Source: Methylomonas sp. (lineage in GTDB: Bacteria; Pseudomonadota; Gammaproteobacteria; Methylococcales; Methylomonadaceae). Taken from it: 15,076 nt of DNA. Every line of letters starts with the position of its first letter. Within the stretch, counting starts at the first letter, position 1. The stretch lies in contig JALSIU010000235.1 of NCBI GenBank assembly GCA_026989715.1, positions 1 to 15,076 of the forward strand, written 5' to 3'. Position numbers and translations under genes: made by a program. Shown here in pieces: positions 1 to 7,250 of the stretch. Below the pieces are notes generated by a model, which was not told where the DNA came from, searched no databases, and saw only the letters and a list, made by a program, of their open reading frames with translations.

Positions 1-153
1 TTAGGGTTCATCGGCTATCTGCTAGCGACACTGTTTAGCGTAATTCTTTTGTACTCAAGTAGTATATTGCTGATTATATGGGCACTGTTAGTGTTTTTAA
101 TACTGACAGTGCTATTTTTGGGTATCTTAGCTTGTTGCCATATCAGGCTTTAG
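1..153 (+). CDS. C-terminal fragment of a membrane protein (partial)
   Basis: Reading frame 1 is open from the first base to a TAG at 151-153, giving 50 residues with no start codon inside the window. The peptide is almost wholly hydrophobic (LLATLFSVILLY, then SILLIIWALLVFLILTVLFLG), as expected of one or two closely spaced transmembrane helices. It ends in a short tail, CCHIRL. Such sustained hydrophobicity in an open frame is unlikely in non-coding DNA, so I take it as the end of a real membrane protein. Its family cannot be told from this fragment. The last 27 bases overlap the 3' end of the convergent desaturase gene, with no terminator between them. Confidence 0.6.
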   Translation, partial: LGFIGYLLATLFSVILLYSSSILLIIWALLVFLILTVLFLGILACCHIRL

Positions 154-1257
154 CATTGAAGTGCGTCCTACCATAATATCTACTGCTTTTAATAAGCGTT
201 TGAATACCGAGTCTTGGCGGTAAGGGATGCCATGCTTTTTACAGACTGCAACAACTTTAGGCTGTACGTATTGATACTGACTTAAGGGTAAGTCGGGCCA
301 TAAGTGATGTTCAACCTGGTAGTTTAACCAGCCATAAAAGAAGTCGTTAAAATCAGAGCCTGTCGGGTAATTAACTGAACCTAAAATCTGGCGCAGAAAA
401 AATTCACCACGCCCTTTACCTTTTTCTTCAAACATCATTACATCATCCCCTGCATGATTGGGGACAATGACCAGAAAACTGTGCATGTTGGTAAAGGCTT
501 CTGCCAAAATTGAGGTCAGTAATACGCTGGTTGCGGCAAAAGTACCTAGTGGTAAAAATAACGCGGGCACAAAGATAAAACGGAAGCCGATATAGGGTAA
601 TAAACTTTCAAACCATAATGCGCGTCCTTGCTTGGTAAATAAGCTCCAAGCACCTGTGCGGGTTAGTTTCGGGTCGCCTTCTCTGTTTTGGCGCGCTTGA
701 CTTAGGCGCAGTTCTTTATGGGTTCGGGGAGTGTAGTACAGAATTTTCCAGCTTGCCGTAAAAATACCGACAATGGCAAAACGCAACCACATAGGCACTT
801 TGGATTGACGTAGCCATTCCATATTATGTTGCAGGTGATCGGGGTCTAGTTTTTCACCTAAATTATAGTGGTGCAACACGTCGTGCTCTTGGTGCCAGCC
901 GGCAGGTGTAATCCAGTCTGGCCAGTCTAAAAAACGCCGCCAGCCCCGTGCGAATTTTTTGCTGGTGTAGTGCTGAGGGATATTATCTATTTTATCGTAG
1001 CCTCTGTGTACGATAGGGTGGGTCATTTGTGTCCAGCGAGTAAAGCTACCCTGGCTGATAAAGAGTGCCGAAATGGGATTAGGAAAAATCCAGGCCGTGC
1101 CGTAGCCAATTAAGGAACAAAATTTTCCCCAACGCTCCATCTTTTGTAAATGCTTAAAGTCCGCTTCGCCGGTACGCGACAAAGCATCTTTGTAAATAAT
1201 GTCGAGGTCTTGCGCCAAGGCTTCTCTATCGACGTTTTGGTAGCTGTGTAAGCTCAT
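127..1257 (-). CDS. Membrane fatty acid desaturase (three histidine boxes)
   Basis: Integral-membrane di-iron desaturase of the FA_desaturase family, expected to put a double bond into a membrane-lipid acyl chain. Start chosen at 1257, giving 376 residues: it has a good Shine-Dalgarno (AAAGGAAACAGC-ATG), whereas an in-frame ATG 45 bp further upstream lies within the preceding gene. Histidine clusters supply the iron ligands: HPIVH near residues 80-84, HQEHDVLHH near 122-130, and QVEHH near 314-318 in the context NYQVEHHLWPDLP. The glutamine opening the third box is typical of front-end and sphingolipid-type desaturases, but no fused cytochrome b5 domain is present. Hydrophobic segments lie near residues 46-68, 155-175 and 218-266. 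The Shine-Dalgarno begins at the stop of the upstream dehydrogenase gene 10 bp away, suggesting co-transcription and coupling. Position of the double bond and the native substrate cannot be predicted. Confidence 0.88.
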   Translation of the reverse strand: MSLHSYQNVDREALAQDLDIIYKDALSRTGEADFKHLQKMERWGKFCSLIGYGTAWIFPNPISALFISQGSFTRWTQMTHPIVHRGYDKIDNIPQHYTSKKFARGWRRFLDWPDWITPAGWHQEHDVLHHYNLGEKLDPDHLQHNMEWLRQSKVPMWLRFAIVGIFTASWKILYYTPRTHKELRLSQARQNREGDPKLTRTGAWSLFTKQGRALWFESLLPYIGFRFIFVPALFLPLGTFAATSVLLTSILAEAFTNMHSFLVIVPNHAGDDVMMFEEKGKGRGEFFLRQILGSVNYPTGSDFNDFFYGWLNYQVEHHLWPDLPLSQYQYVQPKVVAVCKKHGIPYRQDSVFKRLLKAVDIMVGRTSMLKPDMATS

Positions 1258-1267
1258 GCTGTTTCCT

Positions 1268-2239
1268 TTATATGACTTGATCAGGCAAGGGGGTGCCTGC
1301 AAAAAATGCGGCTAAGTTATCGAGTACCTTTTCGCCCATGGCTGTTCGGGTTGCTAAAGTGGCACTGCCTAGATGCGGGAGTAAGGAAATATTATCCAGT
1401 GTTAATAGTGCATCCGGTATATTGGGTTCACCTTCATAAACATCTAAGCCTGCCCCTGCAATCTGTTTGGTTGTTAATGCATGAATCAGTGCTTGCGTAT
1501 CGACCACATCTCCACGCGCGGTATTAATTAGGTGGGCAGTGGGTTGCATGTGCTGTAATGCATCCGCATTAATAAGGTGTTTGGTTTCTGCGTTGCCGGG
1601 GCAATGTAATGAGACAAAATCAGCTTGTGTCAATAAGGCTTCGATAGAATCGCAGCGTGTGGCTTGGAGGTCATCGACGACATATTCATTTGTCTGGCTA
1701 GGATTGAAATAAATAATATTCATATCAAAGCCGTGATGTGCTTTGCGAGCCATGGCTTGGGCAATGCGCCCAAAACCAATGAGCCCAAGTGTGGCACCGG
1801 TTACATTGCTGCTGAGCATATGGGTTGGGCACCAACCTTGCCATTGCTTGCTTCGCACTAGGCGGTCACCTTCTGCGCCTCGCCGTGCCGACATAAGCAA
1901 TAAGGTCATGGCAATATCGGCCGTGCTGTGTGTCAGTACGCCCGGGGTGTTGGTAATAATTAAGTGTTGTGCTTGCGCTGCTTTAACATCAATATGATTA
2001 AACCCAACACCAAAATTGGCGAGAATTTTACAGCGTTTATTGGCAATATTTAGTACGTCTGCCGAGAATGTGTCGCAGACGGTTGGGCAGACTGCATCGT
2101 AGTTTTGTAGGGCTGATTGAAATTCGGCTGTACTGAGCGGTCGATCGTCAAGGTTTAAGGTGACATCGTAACGCTCGATTAATTTGGCTTCAACCGTCGC
2201 CGGCCACTTGCGTGTGATAAAGACTTTAGGTTTTTTCAT
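1268..2239 (-). CDS. D-2-hydroxyacid dehydrogenase, glyoxylate/hydroxypyruvate reductase type
   Basis: Cytoplasmic NAD(P)H-dependent 2-oxoacid reductase of 323 residues, a usual length for the family. Visible features are the substrate-loop region NFGVGFNHID (75-84), the Rossmann glycine motif GLIGFGRIA (152-160), and the catalytic triad Arg242 (NTARGD), Glu271 (YEGEP) and His289 (LPHLGSAT). The end of the second Rossmann strand reads IIYFNPSQTN, without the Asp that usually selects NAD, so NADPH preference is plausible. Lying directly downstream of serine-glyoxylate aminotransferase, it could reduce the hydroxypyruvate that enzyme forms to glycerate, as in the serine cycle. Other 2-oxoacids (glyoxylate, 2-ketogluconate) remain possible. 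The ATG at 2239 fits the family N-terminus but has no recognisable Shine-Dalgarno, unlike its neighbours. Confidence 0.85.
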   Translation of the reverse strand: MKKPKVFITRKWPATVEAKLIERYDVTLNLDDRPLSTAEFQSALQNYDAVCPTVCDTFSADVLNIANKRCKILANFGVGFNHIDVKAAQAQHLIITNTPGVLTHSTADIAMTLLLMSARRGAEGDRLVRSKQWQGWCPTHMLSSNVTGATLGLIGFGRIAQAMARKAHHGFDMNIIYFNPSQTNEYVVDDLQATRCDSIEALLTQADFVSLHCPGNAETKHLINADALQHMQPTAHLINTARGDVVDTQALIHALTTKQIAGAGLDVYEGEPNIPDALLTLDNISLLPHLGSATLATRTAMGEKVLDNLAAFFAGTPLPDQVI

Positions 2240-2295
2240 AAGACAAGTGAGATTTTATTCACGTATAAAAATTGTGTATTTTACAGGCTTAGCAT

Positions 2296-2332
2296 AAAAA
2301 AGGCATCACTGCGTAGAACAGCGATGCCTTTT
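2296..2332 (-). terminator. Intrinsic terminator after the aminotransferase gene
   Basis: On the minus strand, GGCATCGCTG and CAGTGATGCC form a 10-bp stem (one G-U pair) around a 7-nt loop. The stem is followed by six T and extended by A/T pairs. The G-U pair exists only in the minus-strand RNA; the plus-strand RNA would have an A-C mismatch. The signal therefore points to the aminotransferase gene, ending 21 bp downstream of its stop codon. It separates that gene from the dehydrogenase, so the downstream pair needs read-through or its own promoter in the remaining 56 bp. Confidence 0.82.
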
Positions 2333-2353
2333 AGGGTATTGCTGGTTTTTAGC

Positions 2354-3520
2354 TTACTTTGCCGTTGAGCGATAATATTCAATAGCGGCGGCTACGCCAC
2401 TTCCAGGCGTAATATCGAAGCCATTATCTAGTAATGCCATTTCAACGCCGGCAATTGCGCCTAGCATAGAGACATCGTTCATATCACCGATATGACCGAT
2501 ACGGAATACTTTACCCATGACTTCTGTTAAGCCGGCACCTAAAGAAATATCGTATTTATTAAATGCAGTGGCAATGACATCACGCGCATCTTTATCTTCA
2601 GGAACGACAATGGCGGAAACGGTATCAGATTCAAATCCTGGATGTGCACATAGTTTTAATCCCCAAGCGGCAACAGCTTTACGCGTGCCTTCGGCTAAAC
2701 GATGATGACGCGCATAGATATTTTCCATGCCTTCTTCTAATAATAGGTCTAATGCTGCGCGTAAGCCATGCAACATAGGGGTGGAAGGCGTATAAGGAGT
2801 GTAACCGAGTGCATTTTGTGCCATTTGGTCTTTTAAATCTAAGAAGCAACGTGGGAATGTTGCCGTTTCCGTTAATTTAAGAGCCTTTTGGCTGAAAGCA
2901 ACAATGGCTAATCCCGCAGGTAACATAAACCCTTTTTGTGAGCCACTGATAGCACCATCAATTCCCCAGTCATCCATACGGAATTCAAGGCTGGCAATAG
3001 AGCTGACACCATCTACAAATAAAAGAGCTGGGTGACTAGCGGCATCCATTGCTTTGCGTACGCCGGCAATATCACTGGTCACGCCGGTTGCGGTTTCGTT
3101 ATGCGTTGCTAGAACCGCTTTGATTTCATGTGCTGAATCTTCTTTTAAGCGTGCTTCCAGTGCATCTAAAGGAATGCCTTTGCCCCATTCTACTTCATGA
3201 AATTCAACATCTAAACCTAGGCGTTGCGCCATGTTCATCCACAAATGGCTAAATTGGCCAAAACGATAAATAAGGACTTTATCACCTGGATTTAAGGTAT
3301 TCGTTAGGGCAATTTCCCAACCAGCCGTTCCTGTTGCAGGAAATACAAATGCTTGGCCTGTTTCGGTCTTAAAGACTTTTTTTAAATCTTCTAGGATGGG
3401 CTTGAGTAATAATGGAAAAGTCGGGGCGCGGTGATCTTCCATAGGAACATGCATTGCGCTAAGTACTTCGTGTGGTGAATTGGTGGGGCCCGGAATGAAA
3501 AGGTGGTTACGACCAGCCAT
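2354..3520 (-). CDS. sgaA: Serine-glyoxylate aminotransferase
   Basis: PLP enzyme transferring the amino group of serine to glyoxylate, giving hydroxypyruvate and glycine; a core serine-cycle step in methylotrophs and also used in photorespiration. At 388 residues it has the usual length of class V aminotransferases of the SGAT/AGT group. Visible features are the N-terminal FIPGPTNSP, the cofactor loop GTAGWE (64-69), THNETATGV (139-147), the PLP-contact Asp170 in FVDGVSS, the Schiff-base Lys196 in SGSQKGF, and a C-terminal arginine in FRIGHIGD that should hold the substrate carboxylate. Start at 3520 is supported by AGAGG about 8 bp upstream. A hydroxypyruvate reductase-type gene follows, separated by a terminator. 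Alanine-glyoxylate transaminase is the main alternative; the dehydrogenase neighbour favours serine as donor. Confidence 0.9.
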   Translation of the reverse strand: MAGRNHLFIPGPTNSPHEVLSAMHVPMEDHRAPTFPLLLKPILEDLKKVFKTETGQAFVFPATGTAGWEIALTNTLNPGDKVLIYRFGQFSHLWMNMAQRLGLDVEFHEVEWGKGIPLDALEARLKEDSAHEIKAVLATHNETATGVTSDIAGVRKAMDAASHPALLFVDGVSSIASLEFRMDDWGIDGAISGSQKGFMLPAGLAIVAFSQKALKLTETATFPRCFLDLKDQMAQNALGYTPYTPSTPMLHGLRAALDLLLEEGMENIYARHHRLAEGTRKAVAAWGLKLCAHPGFESDTVSAIVVPEDKDARDVIATAFNKYDISLGAGLTEVMGKVFRIGHIGDMNDVSMLGAIAGVEMALLDNGFDITPGSGVAAAIEYYRSTAK

Positions 3521-3550
3521 GAAAATGCCTCTTGTATAAGGTTAAAGTTA

Positions 3551-3568
3551 ATTGAAAAATTTTTCAAT
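3551..3568. promoter_or_regulatory. Perfect 18-bp palindrome, possible operator of the aminotransferase gene
   Basis: ATTGAAAAATTTTTCAAT is identical to its own reverse complement over all 18 bases. It lies 30 bp upstream of the aminotransferase start and just downstream of the best promoter candidate, so it would cover the first transcribed bases. That position suits a repressor site. The bound protein is unknown, and a plain A/T-rich palindrome arising by chance cannot be excluded. Confidence 0.45.
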
Positions 3569-3575
3569 GATGCCA

Positions 3576-3605
3576 TATATAAGAGTTTACAGCAAGTGGT
3601 GAAAA
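3576..3605 (-). promoter_or_regulatory. sgaA: Candidate promoter of the aminotransferase gene
   Basis: On the minus strand, TTTTCA (3605-3600, four of six to the -35 consensus) is followed after 18 bp by TATATA (3581-3576, four of six to the -10). Transcription would begin near 3569, leaving a leader of about 48 nt. The elements are mediocre; this is the best fit in the 106-bp gap, not a proven start. Confidence 0.35.
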
Positions 3606-3626
3606 ATGCGCTGTGATCGTATTGTA

Positions 3627-4268
3627 TTATTTTGTCACTTGGGTTTGTGCTTCTAATTTTTCTAGCTGTTGCCAGCGGTTGACAATCTTACAAAAAATCT
3701 CGGCTGTTTGTTTGGCATCATAAAGTGCCGAGTGGGCTTGATCATTGTCCCAGTCCATGCCGGCTTCTTTACCGATTTTAGCTAAAACCGTTTGTTTGTA
3801 CATTAACCCACCTAGCGTTGCCGTGTCGAAGGTGCTAAAAGGGTGAAAAGGGCTGCGCTTGATTTTACTGCGGCCAATGGCGGCATTAAGAAAGTTGATA
3901 TCAAAGTTAGGATTATGCCCGACCAAAATGGCGCGAGTGCATTTATTGCGTTTGACGGCGGCTTTGATGGGTTTAAATAATTTAGCTAAGGCTTCTTTTT
4001 CGGTGATAGCCATGCGAAATGGGTGATAAGGGTCTATGCCGGTAAATTTTAATGCCGAGGGGTCTAATACCGAGTTTTCAAAGGGAATAATATGCGCTGC
4101 ATGGCTTTCGGTGATGACCAGTTCTGTATTTTCATTATATTCAACAATGACAGCCGCTATTTCTAATAATGGGTGTTTTTTGGCATCAAAGCCTGCTGTT
4201 TCAATATCAACAATGACGGGCAGGTAGCTGCGAAAACGCTCATTTAATGGATGCTTAACGGTTTCCAT
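3627..4268 (-). CDS. rnt: Ribonuclease T
   Basis: DEDDh 3'-5' exoribonuclease that trims the 3' ends of tRNAs and other stable RNAs. At 213 residues it is almost the same length as the E. coli enzyme and aligns throughout by eye. The acidic and histidine catalytic residues are all present: Asp21 and Glu23 (VDIETAGF), Asp123 (GHNPNFDINF), His179 and Asp184 (HSALYDAKQTAE). Basic patches such as KRNK and KIKRSP could contact RNA, as known for the family. The start at 4268 matches the family N-terminus (ERFRSYLP follows within ten residues), although the upstream AGGA lies rather far away. It is divergent from mlaA; the 90-bp gap between them must hold both promoters. Confidence 0.95.
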   Translation of the reverse strand: METVKHPLNERFRSYLPVIVDIETAGFDAKKHPLLEIAAVIVEYNENTELVITESHAAHIIPFENSVLDPSALKFTGIDPYHPFRMAITEKEALAKLFKPIKAAVKRNKCTRAILVGHNPNFDINFLNAAIGRSKIKRSPFHPFSTFDTATLGGLMYKQTVLAKIGKEAGMDWDNDQAHSALYDAKQTAEIFCKIVNRWQQLEKLEAQTQVTK

Positions 4269-4358
4269 GATGTTAAATATTAAATCCTAAGTAAAAGTAT
4301 GCTATGTTACGCGAACTTTCTATATGGATAAACTTTTAAAGTTGAGACTCGGATAAAA

Positions 4359-5141
4359 ATGTTAGATTCACTAAAAAAATATCAACTGGCGTGTGCTTTG
4401 TTTGCTCTGTGTTTGGTACAAGGTTGTGCGACGGTGGCTCATCCGGATCCTACCGACCCTTGGGAAAGTGTGAATCGTAATATTTTTGCTTTTAATGATG
4501 AGGCGGATAAGTTTATGCTAAAGCCAATTGCTAAAGGCTATCAATGGATTACACCTGAATTTGTGGATATTGGCATTACGAACTTTTTTTCTAATTTATT
4601 AGATGTGGGGGTTAGTATTAATGGCTTTTTACAAGCAAAACCTAAACAAGGCGGGATGGATATTGCCCGCGTTTTAGTCAATTCCACGGCGGGTATTGCA
4701 GGTTTTGTAGATGTGGCCAGCATGATTGATTTACCTAAACACGAAGAAGATTTTGCGCAAACCTTGGCGGTGTGGGGCGTTCCTAGAGGACCTTATATTG
4801 TTTTGCCTTTATATGGCCCAAGCTCTGCTAGAGGTGTCGGTGGCCGCATCGGTGATACGGCACTGCACCCTTTAACCTATACCTTTTTATTTGCTAATCC
4901 TGGTTTTGGTTGGGGGGCATTTGGGGCGCGAGTTGTCGAAGTGATTGATGTGCGAGCTGATTTCTTAGGGGCAGAGGCCGTTGCTTCTGAAGCCGCTGTT
5001 GATCGCTACATCTTTTTCCGTTCGGCTTATATGCAGCGCAGAGATTATTTGATTAATGATGGGGTTGCCCAAGCACTCGATTTGGGAGAATTTGATTCAG
5101 ATGAGGAGCTTGATGAAGACTTGTATGAAGGTTTAGAGTAA
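4359..5141 (+). CDS. mlaA: MlaA (VacJ) outer-membrane lipoprotein, phospholipid transport
   Basis: Outer-membrane component of the Mla system, which removes misplaced phospholipids from the outer leaflet and passes them to periplasmic MlaC. The protein has 260 residues. A signal peptide ends in the lipobox LVQGC with Cys23 as the lipidated residue; position +2 is Ala, which suits outer-membrane sorting. The family signature DPWESVNRNIFAFND (33-47) is followed by the helical segment NFFSNLLDVGVSING and by VPRGPYIVLPLYGPSSARG (141-159). The final 20 residues are strikingly acidic, with 12 Asp/Glu. The start codon has only a weak ribosome site (CGGAT). The mlaBCDEF partners are not in this window, and a terminator-like hairpin follows, so it seems to be transcribed alone. 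Confidence 0.94.
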   Translation: MLDSLKKYQLACALFALCLVQGCATVAHPDPTDPWESVNRNIFAFNDEADKFMLKPIAKGYQWITPEFVDIGITNFFSNLLDVGVSINGFLQAKPKQGGMDIARVLVNSTAGIAGFVDVASMIDLPKHEEDFAQTLAVWGVPRGPYIVLPLYGPSSARGVGGRIGDTALHPLTYTFLFANPGFGWGAFGARVVEVIDVRADFLGAEAVASEAAVDRYIFFRSAYMQRRDYLINDGVAQALDLGEFDSDEELDEDLYEGLE

Positions 5142-5157
5142 TTTTCTGCTGGAGTCT

Positions 5158-5193
5158 GCCTGCGGGTTGATAGCCCGCAGGCGGGATGTTTTT
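5158..5193 (+). terminator. Terminator between convergent mlaA and the DedA gene
   Basis: GCCTGCGGG (5158-5166) and CCCGCAGGC (5174-5182) form a perfect 9-bp GC-rich stem with a 7-nt loop. A run of five T (5189-5193) follows after six bases. The T run on the plus strand favours termination of mlaA. The hairpin also lies just past the stop of the minus-strand DedA gene and may slow that transcript, but there is no T tract on that side. Confidence 0.7.
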
Positions 5194-5779
5194 ATGCGGC
5201 TTGTTTTTTACGATACCAAAATACACCTAAGAAAATCAAAGCAATGGCGAAAAATATCATATTGCCTTGTTTGATATAATCAATGACGCTTTCACCATAA
5301 TGATAATATAAAGTAAAAAAGACAACTGTTGAAATAGTGCAGGCAAGCCAATCTGATAAGGCGAATTTTATAAATTGCATTTTGCCTAAACCCGCCGTTA
5401 AAAAGAGTGCATTTCTAACCCCAAATGGAATAAATCGACCTAAAATTAAAGTGACTACGCCATACTGATGATAGTAGGCAGAAATTTTATCGATTCGCTC
5501 TTGGGAGACCATATTGGCAAAAAATCGTATTTCAAATAGTTTGGGGCCGAGAAGCCTACCTAGGCTGTAACAAATTAAATCAGAAAAATAAGCGCCTAAA
5601 TAAACAGCTAGAAATAAATGCACTAAAAACTCTGGGTTTTGACTGGCTAAAATAGCAGAAATAAACAGCATGGCATCTTCAGAAACAGGGATATTGAAAC
5701 CGGCCAAGAGTAGCGCGCCAAAAATAATATAATGTGCGTATTGAATATTTGCTTGAATATATTGTAGAAGCTCTTCCAT
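5192..5779 (-). CDS. DedA-family (VTT domain) inner-membrane protein
   Basis: Member of the DedA/SNARE-associated family, whose characterised members include lipid-carrier flippases and proteins needed for membrane energetics and drug tolerance. It has 195 residues, typical for the shorter members. Conserved polar residues lie in hydrophobic surroundings: Glu34 (PVSEDAML), Asp67 with Arg75 (SDLICYSLGRLLG), and Arg115 and Arg122 in the hallmark LGRFIPFGVR. Hydrophobic segments near residues 15-30, 50-70, 108-130, 142-160 and 172-188 suggest an inner-membrane protein with re-entrant helices. The start lies 5 bp after the pyrC stop, and its AAGG ribosome site is within the last pyrC codons, so the two are probably co-transcribed and translationally coupled. 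Which lipid it handles cannot be told. Confidence 0.88.
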   Translation of the reverse strand: MEELLQYIQANIQYAHYIIFGALLLAGFNIPVSEDAMLFISAILASQNPEFLVHLFLAVYLGAYFSDLICYSLGRLLGPKLFEIRFFANMVSQERIDKISAYYHQYGVVTLILGRFIPFGVRNALFLTAGLGKMQFIKFALSDWLACTISTVVFFTLYYHYGESVIDYIKQGNMIFFAIALIFLGVFWYRKKQAA

Positions 5780-5784
5780 TTTGA

Positions 5785-6822
5785 TTAACCTTTAAGTTGC
5801 CAATGCAGTGTTTCCCCAGCTTTTAGTGGGGTCAGTTGATTTGTTGTTGATACGGGATAATATGCCGGCACTTGCCACGCTGTTTTTTCTAGGGTGATTT
5901 GTGCAGTATTGCGGGGTAGTTTATAGAAGTCGGCACCATAAAAGCTAGCAAAGCCCTCTAATTTATCCAGTGCATTTTCATTATCAAACACTTCTGCATA
6001 TAGCTCTATCGCCGCATAAGCAGAATAACAGCCGGCACAGCCGCAATCATTTTCTTTTAGATGGCTTAAGTGTGGTGCGCTGTCTGTTCCTAAAAAGAAC
6101 TTAGGGTTACCGCTGATTGCAGCTTGTATCAATGAACGGCGATGACGCTCACGTTTTAAGATTGGCAAACAGTAATAATGCGGCTTGATACCACCGACTA
6201 AAATGGCATTGCGATTATACATAAGGTGCTGTGGGGTAATGGTGGCAGCAATGGTATCCGGCATTTCTTGTACAAATTGTACGGCTTCTTCGGTTGTGAC
6301 ATGTTCCAGTACGATGCGTAAACCGGGAAAGTTTTGTTGTAGAGGGTAGAGCTTTTGTTCGATGAAAATACGTTCTCGGTCAAAAATATCAATGTCGGCA
6401 TCGGTTACCTCGCCATGAATCAGCAATGGTATATCATGTTCTTGCATGGCAGAAAACACAGGTGACATGGCCTCTAAATTCGTTACACCTTGATTTGAGT
6501 TAGTGGTTGCCCCTGCGGGGTAAAGTTTAAAAGCGTGTACAAAAGGGGATGCGGCCGCCTGTTTTATCTCTTTTATACTCGTATGGTTGGTTAAATACAA
6601 GGTCATTAACGGGGTGAAATCATAGGCATTGTCGGTCGCTTGCCGAATTTCTTGTTGGTAGTTGAGTGCTTGCGCGACAGTGGTCACAGGAGGCTGTAGA
6701 TTAGGCATGATAATGGCGCGTGCAAATTGCCGGGCGGTATGGTTTATCACGGTTTTGAGCATGTCGCCCGTACGCACATGTAAGTGCCAGTCATCAGGAC
6801 GGGTAAGAGTCATCTGTTGCAT
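5785..6822 (-). CDS. pyrC: Dihydroorotase, class II
   Basis: Zinc amidohydrolase closing carbamoyl-aspartate to dihydroorotate, the third step of pyrimidine synthesis. It has 345 residues, like E. coli PyrC. Metal ligands and active-site residues are visible: His13 and His15 (DDWHLHVR), the lysine expected to be carboxylated, Lys99 (AFKLYPAGAT), His136 (LIHGEV), His174 (LEHVTTEEA) and Asp247 (LGTDSAPH). The AAGG about 8 bp upstream supports the start at 6822 over the Met at residue 4. A cysteine cluster, DCGCAGC (259-265), lies in the region after the active-site Asp. The leader contains an inverted GCGGT/ACCGC pair (6866-6889) whose role is unknown. A DedA gene follows directly; fmdB diverges upstream. 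Confidence 0.96.
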   Translation of the reverse strand: MQQMTLTRPDDWHLHVRTGDMLKTVINHTARQFARAIIMPNLQPPVTTVAQALNYQQEIRQATDNAYDFTPLMTLYLTNHTSIKEIKQAAASPFVHAFKLYPAGATTNSNQGVTNLEAMSPVFSAMQEHDIPLLIHGEVTDADIDIFDRERIFIEQKLYPLQQNFPGLRIVLEHVTTEEAVQFVQEMPDTIAATITPQHLMYNRNAILVGGIKPHYYCLPILKRERHRRSLIQAAISGNPKFFLGTDSAPHLSHLKENDCGCAGCYSAYAAIELYAEVFDNENALDKLEGFASFYGADFYKLPRNTAQITLEKTAWQVPAYYPVSTTNQLTPLKAGETLHWQLKG

Positions 6823-6926
6823 GTTATAACCTTGCGAGATTAAGTTTTTGGGGAAATAATTAAGGGCGGTTGCTTGCTTGTATTACCGCTTATTATTAAA
6901 ATACTGGGTTAATTTTGATTTGCTTA

Positions 6927-6955
6927 TTGAAAAAAAGCAAACTGGATGCCATATT
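6927..6955 (+). promoter_or_regulatory. Candidate sigma-70 promoter for the zinc-ribbon gene
   Basis: TTGAAA (6927-6932, five of six to the -35 consensus) is followed after exactly 17 bp by CATATT (6950-6955, four of six to the -10). Transcription would start near 6962, leaving a 25-nt leader that contains the ribosome site ACGGAG before the ATG at 6987. Spacing and position make this one of the better promoters in the window. Confidence 0.6.
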
Positions 6956-6986
6956 TTTAGTTATTTTCCCTTAAACGGAGTAGCAA

Positions 6987-7250
6987 ATGCCAATTTATGA
7001 ATATCAATGTCAGGCTTGTGGTCATGAGCATGAAGCGCTACAAAAAATGGGCGCAGAGCCGCTAGTGACTTGCCCGGCTTGTAGCGAGCCTGAACTTAAG
7101 AAAAAAATTTCTGCAGCCGGGTTTAGATTAAAAGGCAGTGGCTGGTATGAAACTGATTTTAAAGGTGGTAGTAATAAGAAAAATGTAGCAGGTGAAAAAT
7201 CGGCTCCGGCTGCGAAATGTTGCGGTGGTGGTTCTTGTAGTAGTCATTAA
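6987..7250 (+). CDS. FmdB-family zinc ribbon protein
   Basis: Small cytoplasmic protein of 87 residues with the N-terminal FmdB/putative regulatory zinc-ribbon domain: MPIYEYQCQACGHEHE begins it, and Cys8, Cys11, Cys29 and Cys32 form two CxxC-type knuckles for one zinc. The segment GFRLKGSGWYETDFKG (45-60) is also a family hallmark. A low-complexity tail follows, ending in a second cysteine cluster, CCGGGSC. FmdB was first named in an amide-degradation locus, but the function of most homologues is unknown. A homologue upstream of aspS is a common arrangement in gammaproteobacteria; the DUF502 membrane protein gene often found between the two is missing here, replaced by a 365-bp non-coding gap. 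The ribosome site ACGGAG supports the start. Confidence 0.88.
   Translation: MPIYEYQCQACGHEHEALQKMGAEPLVTCPACSEPELKKKISAAGFRLKGSGWYETDFKGGSNKKNVAGEKSAPAAKCCGGGSCSSH

Noticed and set aside
7..22. TTCATCGGCTATCTGC matching 15 of 16 bases at 14657-14672, a possible long-range direct repeat
   Set aside because: The first copy lies within coding sequence of the membrane protein, the match does not extend on either side, and one such match in 15 kb is weak evidence.
1258..1302. In-frame N-terminal extension of the desaturase
   Set aside because: It would overlap the end of the dehydrogenase gene; the ATG at 1257 has the proper Shine-Dalgarno.
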